Below the pieces are notes generated by a model. The model was not told where the DNA came from. It saw only the letters and a list, made by a program, of their open reading frames with translations, and made no database searches. Position numbers and translations under genes: made by a program. DNA of 64,000 bases from Casuarius casuarius (Eukaryota; Chordata; Aves; Casuariiformes; Casuariidae), in assembly GCA_003342895.1 (NCBI GenBank), contig PTFA01000011.1, forward strand, positions 2,128,629-2,192,628, given 5' to 3'. This document shows positions 1 through 13,562 of the stretch, piece after piece (position 1 is the first letter of the stretch; the number at the start of each line of letters is the position of its first letter).

Positions 1-2250
1 AGTTTGTCCCTCCTCTGTTTCTTTGTGGCTCAAATTCTTATATCTCAATCTCTAATGGAAAGATTTATTTATGTGGTTTATAAAATCTCACAAACCTTTA
101 AAATCTTTTCATCAAATACAAAGAAAGTTTTGGTGAAGACAGAAAAATAATTTCCTTAGTATTACTACCTTACACTAGTACTGGGTTTAGTTTTTACATT
201 ATCAAGCTATGCATACACAAGCACATAAAATTCAAGTGCTGATTTAGGGCTGATTTCAGTGCTGATTTAGAACTAATTACTGTGTAATCTAGGCCCAGTC
301 CAACTCTGTTGAAATGAAGTACACAACTGATTTGAGTGAGCTAGCTTGGTTCTTCTGAGAATAAGATAAACAAAGCATGAACTGAGAAAGTGCCACGGGA
401 GGAAGTTAGGGGAGAAGGAAGAAAACAATTTAGCAGATTTGCAGAGTCAGCAACTGTTCACTTCTAATTTGCAGATGGTAGACAAGTTTTTAATCTTTGC
501 TATATAAAACACAACATACTCTACTCATATGAGTATTGAATTAACTTTATGAGGCATTGCATATCAGTTAGAGAGTCTGAATTAAAACTCAACATCTTCA
601 GTAGCAGAAAATTGACTCCTCTGAAGACAGCCAACAGGCTAGCTGTCAGCGGAATTCATGTGATGGACTCTCTTGCCTACTGACATGTTTGTGAGTACAC
701 TTCTCCATCTAGCACTAACAAAGGGAGCTTCCACTGCATTGCAAGGCCAATTTGGTTTTAATTCCACTTGGAAGAAATGACGNGGCAATTATGAAAGAGG
801 ATACTTTTTTTCAGATGTTTATGAGTCATCTACTTTTACAGGATTAAAAGAAAATAATCTCTGGTGCTATCAATTACACTTAAATTGGAAGGCAAGATGG
901 AAGAAAAATCTCAGCCATGAAAGCTTTGGGGTAGAGGACAGAGAGGAAAATGTGATATAAAGAAGGTATAAACACAGCTTAATCAATCAGTACTGTCTCA
1001 TCCCTTTGTTCTGCTCCAGAATAGCATTAGAAACAGTCAAAGGCATTTTAGTACACCTGTACCTAAAAAATTAAAAAGGAGGAGGTGAAATAAAACCACT
1101 ATATATCCTTAGATCACTAAAAATGTATAACCACGTTTTATTTTAACCTTATTTATTAATACTAAGTTTAAAATAAAAGAACACCAAAACATGAAGACAT
1201 ACTGTAATTACACTGATCATGAAAGGAAGATCAAGTAATTAGTGGTTAGTTACTATACAGAGAAAGTAAGTTGTGGGCTGATGATACCAGAAGGCTGAAC
1301 TGCTTCCTGCCTGTCTGTACAGGCTTCATTGGAAGCAATCAGGTTGTTAACGGCTGTGAAAAGGCAACAGGAAAATATGGATTATGGAAGACTTAGGTTA
1401 GGTTTGCAGGCACTGGAATAGTCTCATGGCTTGCTGCCACCTGAACAGCGGATCTTCCTCTCCCAGCGCTCCCCTCCAGACCCTCTCCCTCCACTACTCC
1501 CAGCCACAAAGTTTGGCCTCCACTGTGTTACCTTCCCTCTCAGGCTGGCTGGGCGCAAAGAGACTCTGTAAGCAGGATATACACATCTTGAAAGCATAAA
1601 GCTATTAATTCTTGGTAAACACCACAAAAGATAGCTAGGATAAAACAAGTATTGATTACCATTAATACGTTCATCCCCCTGATAAAACACTAGAATTATC
1701 CTGGCCTGAGAGGCAGGAATCAGTCAGGAGGGGAAAGGCTGATGTATAATGTTCCCTGGGAAAAATCTGTAACATTGCTGAGTGGCCATCCTCCACTGTA
1801 TCCACAACAACCACCATGCTGAGACCCTAGGGTTTTTTCCCTTTAGGACTTAACACCCTTCCATATTCGTGTTTTTCTTCTTGAATCCTTGAGCTACTGA
1901 ACAATCTTGCCTCTGTTCAGCTGAACCCTTAGGGGAGCAGGGAAAGACTACAGAGAAAGTTACAGACAGAGAGGGCTATGCCTGGTGTATGTTGGACCTT
2001 TCCCAAGTTTGATANAATACTCATTGATACAATAAGAGAGATGCAGGCCTACTCTGTGTTTTTCTGCTTTTTCCTGGGCTTGCTTTCTGGCAAGTTAAAG
2101 CAGTTCACAGGGGTCAAGAAGCACTCTCTTGGTGCAAGGTCAGTAGGGAAGAAAGAGGAATAGATTGTGCTAACACTCCTTTTTGGTAGCAATAAACTAT
2201 AGTCAGCTCACTACATGTCATGAAGCCAGATCTGCAGTAAAGCATTTTCA
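1..2250. other. AT-rich non-coding DNA, no gene seen
   Basis: I see no gene, RNA or recognisable transposon in this stretch. It is AT-rich unique-looking sequence. A locally richer patch near 1430-1570 carries an 88-codon minus-strand open frame (1424-1690) with no recognisable family, which I treat as chance. A short imperfect reiteration of gtgctgatttag occurs around 237-270. An isolated N lies at 783. Confidence 0.6.
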
Positions 2251-2254
2251 CACT

Positions 2255-3546
2255 GACTGGGCCTTAACTCCCTTTATGATTAGGGAACTGTCTGAAAGAA
2301 ATTCAAAGATATATCAGTTATCTTGTTACCTCATGGGAGACAAGGGAAGTTCTGGAAGACCAAAAGAGGCAAAAATACTACATATTTTTGGAAAATGGAG
2401 TAAGGGGAAATTGGAATTACAGACCAATTAGTTTAACTTCAGTTCCTGCAAAAAATATTGGACTATATCAACCACCTTGAGAAAAATAAGGTTAGCAACA
2501 GCCAACATAGATTTGTCATGAATGAACAGTGTCAAATCAATTTAATTCCCCTCTCTCATAGAGTTCATAGAGAACTATTAGATGCCACGTATCTTCACTT
2601 TATTGAGGTCTTCCTCACACAACACTCTCACAGTCAAACTGGGGAAAGAATCAAGATAAAATCTATAGCAAGAGTGCAAAACTGACTGGAAACTGTCTTG
2701 CAGTGTCAAAGTGAAAGAATGTGTTAAGCGGTCATCTTCCTCTAGTAAGAGTCTGTATTTTTATTAATGGCCCAGCTGATGGAACTGAGAGTATGCTTAT
2801 TAAAGCTGCACAAATACCAGCTAGTATAGACCACAAATTCAATAAATGAGGGTATGATCTTGGCAAACTGGAAAAATGCTTTGCAAAATATTGAAATAAA
2901 TAAGCATTAGGTTCTACACTTAGGCAGGAAAAATAAGCTGTACGAATACAAGATGTGTAATAACTGGCTAGGTAGCAGTCTTGCGGAAAAGGATCTAGTG
3001 GTTATAAAGGATCATAAACTGAACATAAGTCAACAGTGTTGGCTATTATGAAAAAGTACACCAGAAGTTACAAGCTTAGCCTGCAAAATATGCAGCACAA
3101 TCCTTTCCACTTAGCATTGTTAAGATTGCACTGTATAAAAGATGTGGGCCAACAGGACACTAGAGGAGAGCAATGAAAATGAGCAGAAAATGTGGTATGA
3201 CAGAGATGCTTAGTCTAGTAAACAGAGGACAGTGCTGAGACATAACAGCTTTCAAATAGCAAAAAGCCACTGTAAAATTCTCCATGGCCAAGGCAATATG
3301 ACAAATAGCAATGAGCTTAAGCTGCATTAAAAGAGATTCAGGTGAGACATGATAATAAATTTTCTAATGTTGGGATAATGAAGCACAATAGAACAGATTG
3401 CCTAGGGAGGCAGTGGAATCTGTAGCATTAGAGGTTTTTAAGAACATATTAGATAGATATCTGTCAGGAATTACACAGGTGTTGGGCAAGGAGAAGGATT
3501 AGATGTCCTCTTGATGTCCTTTCATCCCCATGGATTGTGATTCTAC
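2255..3546 (+). mobile_element. Old CR1 LINE fragment (3' part of ORF2 plus 3' UTR)
   Basis: This is a decayed copy of a CR1 non-LTR retrotransposon in sense orientation. About 2350-2460 matches from memory the reverse-transcriptase segment around the 'gaagaccaaaagaggcaaa ... attacagaccaattag' region. About 2930-3060 matches the segment just downstream, ending 'ctaggtagcagtcttgcgga ... agtcaacagtgt'. About 3390-3546 matches the CR1 3' end, with 'cctagggaggcagtggaatc', 'gaggtttttaagaacat' and a final tgattcta octamer. Gaps, stops and frameshifts run through all frames, so it is a dead fossil. Its consensus resembles older sauropsid CR1 types more than the young avian types. The left boundary is approximate; a 5' truncation is usual for this family. 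Open frames at 2183-2431 and 2458-2685 are fragments of it, not genes. Confidence 0.8.
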
Positions 3547-3713
3547 TACCAAATTTCAAAAGGACCGCATTCAGAACTACGTACAGCTGTAAACATAGAT
3601 TACCGGGGGTCTTAACTGTTCACTCCAAGACCTTGATGCATTTTGATTTTTGGTAAGTAACCTTTAAATTTCTGGGATTCAATAGGAGAAGGAGGGGATT
3701 ACAGTATTTTTGT

Positions 3714-3754
3714 AATGTATTTCATCTGTCAATCAGTGACAGATGAAATACATT
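3714..3754. repeat. Perfect 18-bp inverted repeat (hairpin) with 5-nt loop
   Basis: The left arm aatgtatttcatctgtca (3714-3731) is the exact reverse complement of the right arm (3737-3754), separated by atcag. All 18 pairs are intact, so RNA or single-stranded DNA from either strand would fold into a stable stem. The stem is shorter than a typical animal pre-miRNA stem. It lies about 170 bp beyond the old CR1 and appears to be independent of it. A template-switch inverted duplication is another simple origin. Confidence 0.9.
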
Positions 3755-4412
3755 CACTTCACCATAATGCAAATGGGAACGAAAGGACTGAGATTTTTTT
3801 TAAGTAAAAAATGTTTGTTCAAGACATATCATTGCCCCAAGAAGAAAGTGCTATGTGTTTATTCAGTGGAATGAATGTTCAGAAAAGTGAACAATGTTTG
3901 AAGCAAAGAAAAAGTAGAACAACTGTTCTTTTTCTAGAAGTAATTGTTAATACTTGTTCAGTGCTTCATGATTTCAATCATGACAGTTACTCCATTCTGA
4001 GAAATATGTGTGTGTCATTGATTCGAAGGCTGACAGCAGCAATAAAAACAGATGTTTCAAAATGCATTTTTTGCTTTGGATTTGTCAGTTCTGCAAGGCT
4101 GAATATGATGCCGGAAACTGTTATCATTTGTTTATTTTGGAATGAAATGGTCATATCATCCTTACTAAAATGTGTGAGCTCTGTGGCACCACTTAAGGTA
4201 AAACCTAAGAAGCTGGACAAATCAGAAGCTTAATAGTATCATAAATCCTTATCTTGCCAGAAGAAAAAGGAAATTGCACCTAAGCAGGGTGGCCATTTGC
4301 CACCTCCAGCAGGAAGATGTTGGGTGGATAACTACCAAAGTCTGTGAAAGGGCACAGAATAATGAAGAATAGTCACAGACTGTAAATGCCATAGTGAAGA
4401 AGTTCAAGGCAG
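3755..4412. other. Non-coding DNA, chance open frame only
   Basis: No recognisable element. A 140-codon plus-strand open frame at 3811-4233 overlaps a 77-codon minus-strand frame at 3987-4220. Neither shows a known domain, and neither is bounded by convincing splice sites, so I regard both as chance. Confidence 0.5.
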
Positions 4413-4940
4413 TGTAACAGTTTTATTACGAACTAGCTTTAGTATAGCGTTAAAAACATGTACTTATTCACAGAAGCTAGGTACACAATCTAATCATATT
4501 CCTACTGGACAAACGAGTATCTAACTCTCTAAACTTTGCTACACAAATTAAAGATTACTTATTATGTCCATGTAAAGTGGCAGACTCTGGGCCAGACTTC
4601 TTGCTTCATTACGTTTATGCTTGACAAACGAGAAAGGGAGAGGCAGTCAGAGAGTCCTGGAGGGCTTCTTGATTCGCTGTCCAAACCTTCAAACTGGCAC
4701 AGGATAAAGAGAGTACCTCCAGGTAACCACCCAGCAACCCCGCACTGCTGCAACAGGGCCAGCGGCATTCCCTTTGCCTAACCCTTCGCCCTCTATACTA
4801 GGAGCTGCAGGGAGGTAGTGTCTGATCTCACTGTGCTATCTTTCCACCTCCTGAGAACTGCCCTATGTCCTCGTCTGACTTTTTGGGACAGGGAAGAAAA
4901 AACTTACCCTTGAAAACAGATCATCAGTTGGGTAAAAACA
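4413..4940. mobile_element. Candidate LTR-type insertion with 4-bp flanking duplication (weak)
   Basis: The segment begins TGTAAC and ends AAAACA, the TG...CA ends expected of retroviral-type LTRs. It is flanked on both sides by gcag (4409-4412 and 4941-4944), a 4-bp duplication of the kind left by class I endogenous retroviruses. Its length of 528 bp fits an LTR, and its centre (about 4613-4860) is GC-richer than the flanks. Against this, the terminal inverted repeat is only TGT/ACA, I see no clear TATA box, and the only AATAAA (minus strand, complement of 4422-4427) sits unusually close to one end. A 4-bp match can arise by chance. Orientation is undetermined. Confidence 0.25.
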
Positions 4941-4944
4941 GCAG

Positions 4945-7900
4945 AAGGAAGTCCACTGAAGGATCTAATAAAATCCTTAAATACAGTACCCTGGATAGTT
5001 CATGTTTTTGAAATTCTTTTCTATCTGATGGATCTTTGAGGAATTCCACTGCTTTACAGTGTAAAGTGTATTTTTGTTATTTAAATTCTATAGAGTCTTG
5101 TTAACTATGGTTTTACTTCGACAAATACTTGACATTAAATCTCTGCCCACGTACAATGAATTACATGAGAATACTGTAAGTGGGCACACAAAGAAAATGA
5201 CTAATGGGGAAAAAAAGAGAAGTTAATCAATTTCAAAATACATTTCCAACTGATGTTACCTAAAATGTTTCAAACTTTTATTTTTCTTACATTGGCTTTT
5301 TTTAGAACATAGTTATTTAAAAATTATCACATGCTCATTAGATCTTTCAGATACTAAAACACAGTCAAGGTATTTTAGCATTTCACTAGTTATCACTGCA
5401 ATTTAATTTAGCATTTAGTGTCATTAGAGATAGCACAATCTCTCCTTGTAAACAAATGAGCTTGCTGAATTTGACCTTTGACTATGTGTTGTGAAACTCT
5501 TCACTTCGTGATTGTCTGCAAACCATTTACTGAAGCTGAATACTTCAAATTCACCGTTTGAACTATATGACTGGTCACCTAACCCTTCTAGCTTTTTTCA
5601 TTTATGAGTTTCGGTTCTGAAAGGCTGATATTTTTAGATAGAGGAGGGTAAGGGAGAATCACAGAGCTGAGATTTTCTCAGTAAGAATATGGTTCAGGGA
5701 AGGATTTTTTTCAGATGAAACAGACCTAAGTTTCTTTGTGATATGAGAAATGTCTTCACAGATTTGGGCATATATATTGTTCCCAGACTTAAAATATTTT
5801 GGCTAACATGTCTGCTTTACATGGACATAGTAAGTTTGCATTGTCTGCAAGACTGAAAATGTGTCATTTTGTCATATTCCCAAAGTACCAGAACTGCAGC
5901 TGAACCTCCTGGGTTGACATTTTTTCTCTTCTATCTCACTCAACTACTCGAATCACAAGTCTCACGGAATTGCTTTAAAAACCTAAATTCAAGAATGTGT
6001 CTTGTATATTAACTACATGGATGGACCAGAAACACTGGTCTTTTGTGTCATCACACTACCACCAGGAATCCATTCTTACCATTTACTTTGGGAGATACCA
6101 ATACAAATGCCCAAAATTGAGAGTGAGGCACCTTCACAAGATCATTGAGAACAGNGTGTCCAGAATTGCCCTCTGGAGACCACCACATTTTTTTCCGTGA
6201 TTTTACTATCAGCTAGTTGTACCTGGGTCTGCAAAGATCTGTGACACCTCCTGTCAAGATACATGTCAACTTGATGGGTAATTAAAAGTCATATCATATT
6301 TCCAAGGGAAACAGTCATTTACTCCTTTCATCTTTCCTTCTAGCTGATTCTCTTAAAACCATCTCACTCTTTCCTAGACTTTGTTGTGGCTTTTTCTACC
6401 AGGCTCAATGACAACAGAGTTTTCATATTCAGCAGTGTTCAATTAGGTGCAAACTTCAGTTGAAAGTGCCTACCAAAGTAGTAGAATTTACTGGACAGAA
6501 GTAGCATTCTGTTCTTTTGGTCAGAGTCCAAAATATCTTTATTAAAAGCTCTAAAATAAATGCTTTAAATTAAACTATCACTGAACTTCACTGATTCCTT
6601 CATGTTCCCATTCCACCTCATGCAGGTTGGACACATTAGGTTAACAACTTCCACAAAGCATCAGCATCAGGGATTTCAGTGATACAATACCTTTCCCACT
6701 TGCTAAGTGGGACATACAGGAGTGTAGTGTGATTTGTAAGCCTCCCTCTGTAGGAGAGTAAGTCATGGGGGATATGAACTACAGCTTCCAAAAAATATCA
6801 TGGCAGCATTCCCAAACGAAAGTTTTTGGGGTAGTTAGCTTTCTTTTTTCTTACCAAAAAAAAAAAAAAGGCATTTTATTGAAATCGTTCAATTTAGGTC
6901 CTCTTTGCCATTAGGTCCTCTTCACTGACACTTCAGGTCATAAAGCGACCAGCAAATACTGGATCAGAGATAATTTTTTGAAATTGTCTAACTAGACTAA
7001 TGTGGTTTTGTAGCTTTTAGCTCACAAATTCATCTTTGGGACCAAACTTGCAAATTGAACACTGAACATTCATATTAGGAGTAAACATGGACTAGTTTTC
7101 AAATCCAGTTAGTCACTAAGTTCTCCCAGTTGACTTTTTATGAAGGGCAATGTGGGTTTTCATTCTTACTGTGCCAAGTTTTGCAGGGAGAGGCACAATA
7201 CGCTAAACTATTCAGAAATAACACAGTTGCATACTTAGTTATTTTCACAAAAATGAAAAATCAGACATGATTGTCATCTTTTATTTACCTTACTTGTGGA
7301 ACCTAAATCCTGGCTTTTGGAGATTTTTTTAAGCAGTTCCATCAAGAGGACATAAAGGATAAATTCAGACTGTAAATTGGGACAAATTTTCTGACAGCAA
7401 GGACAACGAAACAGTGAACAGTTTCTTTAATGAGGTGCTCAAGTTGAGATTAGATGAGAACAGGCGAAGTGTTTTATAGCTCTTTGATGCACTGGAGGAG
7501 AAGCTAGATTAAGCAAGTCAGAAGTTCCCTATTGCCTCAGTCATCTGTTCCATGACTGACTGCAATTTATGCCAATCATGGATATTGCGCCATGCCACAC
7601 ACTATCTTCTTCATTCACTACAGAAATAGAAATCTAAGATCCTTAAGCAGTTTTTGCTCCTAATTATCCTATTTATTGGATAAACATCTGCCTTATTGCA
7701 CTAGGCACTGTACAAACACAAAAGAAAACTCTCTTCAATACAAAGAGCATATGTCCTAATTAAATGCTTTTCTATTTTATTCTTTCCCTACAGTAAGGTT
7801 GGCCAATAGGGCCTTTATTTTCTTTCTTTAAGGTCTGTTTGGACTTATTCACAGTCAGAGGGTTCCCACAGTTCATCCAAGCAGTTTGTATCAACCAGAT

Positions 7901-9715
7901 ACCCTCTGTCTGTAAACTTGTTCACTTCCTCAAAGGCCTTTTTAGATTTGTAAGTGGAAACTTTCTTTCAACGGCATGTTTACAGGAAACCCAAACAACA
8001 CCCAAGGTCAAGAAAAAAAAATTCAATTCAGAAAAAGAACCAAGAATTTGTTGACGTCAGATTACAGGTTTTGCTGAAAAGATACTACAATGATCCAGCA
8101 TACTGGGTTTGCAAAGACACAAAGGCCTGTGCAGAGAGAAATCAAAAGTGCTTACGCCAAGGAAGACACCAGGAAAACAGCAAAGACAAAGTAAAACATG
8201 CTGATTCTATGCTATGTACACAGACTAAACCAGTACGTGGTGTTTGGGCAGGGCCATTACATTTCAAGAAACAAAAATATTCTGCAAAGTCTGCAAACTA
8301 GGGTAGTACACTCACATAGTGAAACAGAGCATATACATTGTGCCTAGAGAAGAGTGTAGGGAAAGTGAAAGAGGTTTTCGACAGCAGTAACCATGAAAGA
8401 GACCATGAAAATTTTTCAAGAGATTGCTAGGACTAAACACTGGAATATTACATGGAAGAACAACAGAACCTATTGAAATGACTGGACTGGTAGATATGAG
8501 AATATGAAATTTGAAGTCAGAAGTTGAGTATAAAACCATGACACAATCTCAATCTTACCTTGCATATGAGAAGAATTATTCTAACTTGGGGTTTAAGTGA
8601 GCTCAGTGAAGAGACAGAAACTTAGTAAGGTTCACACTGCTGTAAGATGTAGAGTGACTACTGTTGGCATGAAAAGGTATTGAACATAAGGTTTTACTGA
8701 GAGAGATTCATGGTAGCCAAGCAAAGACAGGAAGTATGCAATGTAAGAAAACTAAAAGTGTAGCACTGATAAAGGAAAAGACAAACTGCTAACATGTAGA
8801 CAAATGCTATAAAAAAAAAAGTCTGATTAAAAAATAATATAGAAACTATTATATTGTTGAAAAGGTCACAGATATCGTAAGTTATGTATGTAAAAATATA
8901 AGGAGATGCCAGAGCATCAGAATCCAGTTGACACATTTCTTTCCAGAAAGAATCCTGTTGGAGGTGCAAGACGACTTCATTTATGGCACTGGTCAGCGTT
9001 TAGCTACTGAGACTACATGTTCTGAAATAGAACAGACTGCAGCTGAGTCAATGTGTGAGACAAAATCAAACGGAAGGAGGCAATGTCAAATGAGATTTGC
9101 AAACCAAAAGAAACCTGCTGGTAACTCTCAAAAAGACCCTAGCTCTAAATACTGTGCACTTCTCTTCTGAAAGGGGAAATGTCAGAAATTGTAATCTTTC
9201 AAATCCTGTGCCAAAACATGACACCTCTGGAACATTCAACTTGTACTACTTTACCTCTGATGTAACCAGATGTACTTTTGTCCTCCCCTCTCAAATTTGT
9301 TCTTTAATGCTTGCTATATTTCTAGTAATTTGTTTATGACCCATTTTATTTTTAAGTGCAAAAACTGATTTCTCATTAATCATCATGTAGTAATACTACA
9401 AGGTGAAACTTTGTTTAGTGTAAATACTACTATTATTGCTAAAGTATACCGACAGTTTTCAAAACAGGGTAAAGAATTTAACAGTGGAAAGTATTCTGAT
9501 TGTCACAATTAACAAGTTTGTGGAACCAAGTTATCCAGATTCTTAATCTGGGGTAAAAGCAATGATTTGCTTATTTATGCCAGCATTAGAATAACCGAGA
9601 ATATTGATCAGTAATGAGTAAAATGACATAGTTACCAAACTTTTCTCTATGTTTTCTTTAGAAAGATATACACACTGCTGAATGAATGCATTCCAGTAAG
9701 AATATTGTCTACCAT
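4945..9715. other. AT-rich non-coding DNA with homopolymer tracts
   Basis: I see no gene or recognised transposon. An A14 run lies at 6856-6869, and a 12-bp direct repeat (ttaggtcctctt) with 17-bp period follows at 6894-6922. Open frames at 7839-8054 and 7954-8301 (115 codons, basic and lysine-rich) overlap each other in different frames and match nothing I know. N bases lie at 6155 and elsewhere. Confidence 0.5.
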
Positions 9716-9721
9716 AGATTT

Positions 9722-9747
9722 ACTTGAATTTGAAGACTTGAATTTGA
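9722..9747. repeat. Short tandem duplication, 14-bp unit
   Basis: The unit acttgaatttgaag at 9722-9735 is followed directly by a second copy truncated by two bases (9736-9747). This looks like simple replication slippage. Confidence 0.75.
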
Positions 9748-12700
9748 AATGATCCTACCAGTAACAGAATGTCAGTGATCGTGAGTAATACCCTTAATGT
9801 CAATTCTGAAAGAAAAAACTAATGATGAAATTTCACTTGAGTAAAGACTAGATTAGAGTTAAGGATCAACTTTCTCTCTCTCNCCAGGACTAAACTGATC
9901 TTGTTATTTAGGACTCTTAAACCACAGAAAGTAGGAGAGCTGTGCTGCTACCCATAGTTTTGATTCTCTATGTGATGCTTTGCAAATTTCAATTTCTGTG
10001 TCTCAATTTTCTCACTTTTCTCTATTTTTCCTATGCATTATATCATTTTTAAAATATTCCCCTGTATCATTACTTCTGCTTTTCTAGCAGAATATTACCT
10101 TCTGTAGGTAGAACTGCAAAGTGCCTACAAGGAATGAACCAATACTTTCATAGTGGTAGGACCAAAACCATATTATAACAGAAAATTCACCCCTGTAATA
10201 ATGACCCAAATGGCAGCTGCATCAGACTCATGGAGTAAATGAGCATGTGAAATTTCCCTATTCCTCCAGTGCAAAACTGGCCTNTGCATTTGTCATACAT
10301 GGCAAGTACAAGTATTTTGCACAAGTATTTCTATAGCTGCTCTGATGCCTTCTCTTATTTTGTTAAACTGACAGAGAAAGTTTTTGTCCTGTTTTGAATG
10401 CCCACCTTCAGCACAAAAAAATCTGGGAAAAAGTCAATAAAGAAGAACCAGATTAGAAGATAGGAAGTGAAAACATTCTAGAAGAAATGAAAGGGGAAAA
10501 AAAAAAAAAGATTTACTATATGAATGTGGACATGCTGTGTATATATTTTCTACCCTGAGAATTGTGAAAATTCGCTTGCTTGCTAGGGGAAAGCTAAGCT
10601 TACTTGAAATTGTGGCTGACTGCAAGATAATGACTCCCCCCAAAAACACCATGAATTTTTAAAAATGCAAGTCAACTAGCACTGAACTTCCAAGCCAGTA
10701 CGTATGTTTTAATGTGNCAATGAACTCAATGCTCTTAATCTAGCAAAGAAAAACAAGAAAAGAAAAACAAGACAGATAATCTGCACATTTAATGCCAAGT
10801 GCAATAATGCACATTGGAACAACTAACCTGACCTACTCACGCAGTGGATTTCCTGACCTATCATCTCGAGGTCAATATCGGTGTGATTCTAAAAGAAAGC
10901 TGTAGCTTTAAATGCAAGCTGTGGTCTTGTAGCATAAATTAATTGGATGAGGTACTTAGTACATCTAATGCAGGAAGTCAGACTTAATAATCATAATGCT
11001 CCTGCCTGCCCTTAGAATCTATGAAACGCCAAATAAATACTTTAAAAAGAGATCTACTACAGATGACATTCCCAGGAGAAAAATTTGGCCTATGATTTTA
11101 TGTAACTATCAATACCTTAAAGAGATAAGGCTTTAATATATGGTTGCGGTCAAGCTAAAGCAAATCTCAGATGTACAGAATCTAAAGGTCAAATGACACT
11201 TAATAAAAATTCCAACACTGGAAATTAAGTTTGTTTTATAACTGGCTTCCTCCTGTCCAAAAGAATACTTGGGTTCTACACACTAAATCTGTGTAGTAAA
11301 TTGCTTTCCCTTAGAAGCTATGACAGACTGCGTAAACTCTCCATTTTGTTGTGCTGGGCACCGCAGTAAGGTAAACTTGTTAAAAGCACACAAGTAGTAC
11401 ATGTTCTGCAATGAAAAGGAATCTTTATTTCCAATGTACAAAAGCAACAAAGCTTCCCATAAAATTCAGCAATATGTTTTTAAGATTGAGCACAATTAAC
11501 CATACCATAGCATCTAATCTAGGAAGATGCCATGGATTTGTCATATGTCTTTTAAGTGGAAAGATGCAGGAATACAACCAACTGCATACTCCTTGCCTCA
11601 CCAACAGGTGACCTCCTGAACTGCCTCTCTCTTGTCAAGACAGCACCCTTGGAATGGACTTTCTAATGTTAAAAAGTGCTGTGCTGGGAGATACCTGCTC
11701 TATAGATATCTATCTACAGGTATCAGCAGCGGAGTTTTCATTTACACGAAAAAGGTGAAAATAACCAAACAAGAAATAAGTTTTTCTAAGGATATTTTTT
11801 GGAGGGAAGGTGGGAGGCAGCAAGAGAAGNGCCATGAGTTCTCAAATGCCCACAAATCCATCCACGCCCAATTCCTAATATAAACCTGTTGGCTGAGGCC
11901 AAAAAAAAGCAAAACCTCCACAGCCTTCTTTGGGCTCCTCCTGGAGCAAAGGGGAGACAAATGCAAAGAACTAAAGGACTAAGAGAGCTTAGAAGGTGTT
12001 TGTTTTGCATGCNGCTGAGAGGCCTGTCTATGAAAAAGGGAGTTACATGCAAGGAGAGAAGAATGTTGTTGAACTGGTGTACAAAACCAAGCCAACTAAC
12101 TGTGCCTGAGACGAATGGACACTAAGGCTAGAGCATGGAGGAAGGAGAGGAAGACATGAGGCTTTGCACATGCATCTCGAGTACATGAGATAGGATAAGG
12201 AACTGAAGAGTCTCCTGTGACTGTATGTAGCTCCCTGTCACATGCAGTCTTCCAAGAGCTGGAATGAGACAACTGTTAGCAAACTTATCTCAGTTCTCTC
12301 TGGAATGGCTAAGGCGTGAGGAGCAGCATGGTGCAGGGCTAGTGAAAATGGCTTAGTGTAGCAAGGGTCAAACTGAGGGAGAGGCTGATGAAGCAAGGAT
12401 CAGATAGAGAAATGGCTAGTTGAGTGACGACCCCTGCAAGGTGTGGTCAGTAGAGAGAGAAGCAGCTAATGGGAGCAGCCAGTGAAGTGAGGAGTAGGTA
12501 ACAGAAACAAGCCATGCTAACAGATTAGATTAGTTTAAATCAGGCCTTTGTACCCAACGAGTCTTAAAAATCTTTGAACTGTAAATAAAGGTGATTGCCA
12601 AAGTCAAAAAGAAATCAGCTGGTCTAGAAGCTGTCTCTCCAAAGAAAAAGCTGTGAAATTCTTCTAAGCATTGCTGAGAAATTAGTAATTGTTATTGTTT

Positions 12701-13555
12701 ACCTGCCTTGTCACAATTTTCTTTTTTCCCCTTAATAAAAATAATGTTTGTTAGTCATCGGACTCCTCATCCCAAGTAGGGAAAATAAGCTCCCTCACTA
12801 GAAAAGTCTAGTAAAATTTTCTTAGGCTTCCCTATGGTAGTTTCAGTCAGTGTTTTGGGTATGAATCTCTTTAAACTTTAACCAAGCCCTGACAGAAGGG
12901 CCAGAGCAGTAACATGTACAGGGGGAGAAAACACTCTTGTACATCCTTCTTCTTTTTGAACAGAGTAAGCCCCTAAGGAGTGGGCAGGCAGTGGGCAGAA
13001 CCTGCTTACTTGCAAGATCAGCAATGAGAAAGAAACTGGGGCTTACAGGAATTCACAGTGTTCTTTTCAGCCAACTCATACAAATTTCAAGGCAAGAGAT
13101 TTGTAGCATCATAGAGAATGAGGAGGTTTAGGAGAAAAAGAAACTGTTTTCTTTATTGAATGAAGTTTGCTTTTGAATAATTGAAAAAAAGACCCTTTTT
13201 TCATCCTGGTAATAATCTCCTTTCAGGAAGGTTTCAGAAGAGGGCAATTAGCAAACCTTCCATGATGTAATGGATTAAGAATTATTACCCTTCTCATGGC
13301 TTTAGCCAATAAAGGAGCAGAAGAGAGTAAGTGATAGCTTTTCTGTGCTGCCAGCACCAGAACATGACAACCATGATAACTTCTTAAAAATGCCATCCCC
13401 AGCTTCCTCTCTGCCACTGATAACATTAAATGTAGGCTGATGTCACACTTCATGGACTTTTGCCTGCTCAGAGAATAATAATACCATACAATTTGTGCTG
13501 ATACTTTACACATATATACACACATCTTTTTAGAAATACAATCACATAATTGTAT
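9748..13555. other. Non-coding DNA, purine-rich middle part
   Basis: No gene is recognised. An A13 run lies near 10497-10509. From about 11640 to 12610 the sequence is somewhat purine-rich and GC-richer, with an AATAAA at 12584-12589. It has the feel of a decayed LTR, but no defensible ends could be found. Overlapping open frames on both strands at 11632-12125 have no family resemblance. N bases lie at 9883, 10284, 10717, 11830 and 12013. Confidence 0.45.
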
Positions 13556-13562
13556 TTAATGT

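Noticed and set aside
2183..2685. Two small plus-strand frames that could look like genes
   Set aside because: They are fragments of the decayed CR1 reverse-transcriptase region.
6856..6869. A14 tract as the tail of a processed retrocopy
   Set aside because: The sequence upstream shows no gene-like content and no flanking target-site duplication. The same applies to the T16 tracts at 27555 and 41305.
7954..8301. 115-codon basic open frame
   Set aside because: No recognised domain, no splice or promoter context, and it overlaps another frame. Lysine richness follows from A-rich DNA.
11677..12606. Possible decayed LTR with TG start, AATAAA at 12584 and aaaag flanks
   Set aside because: The flanking repeat is nearly homopolymeric and therefore uninformative, the end lacks ACA, and no TATA box could be placed.
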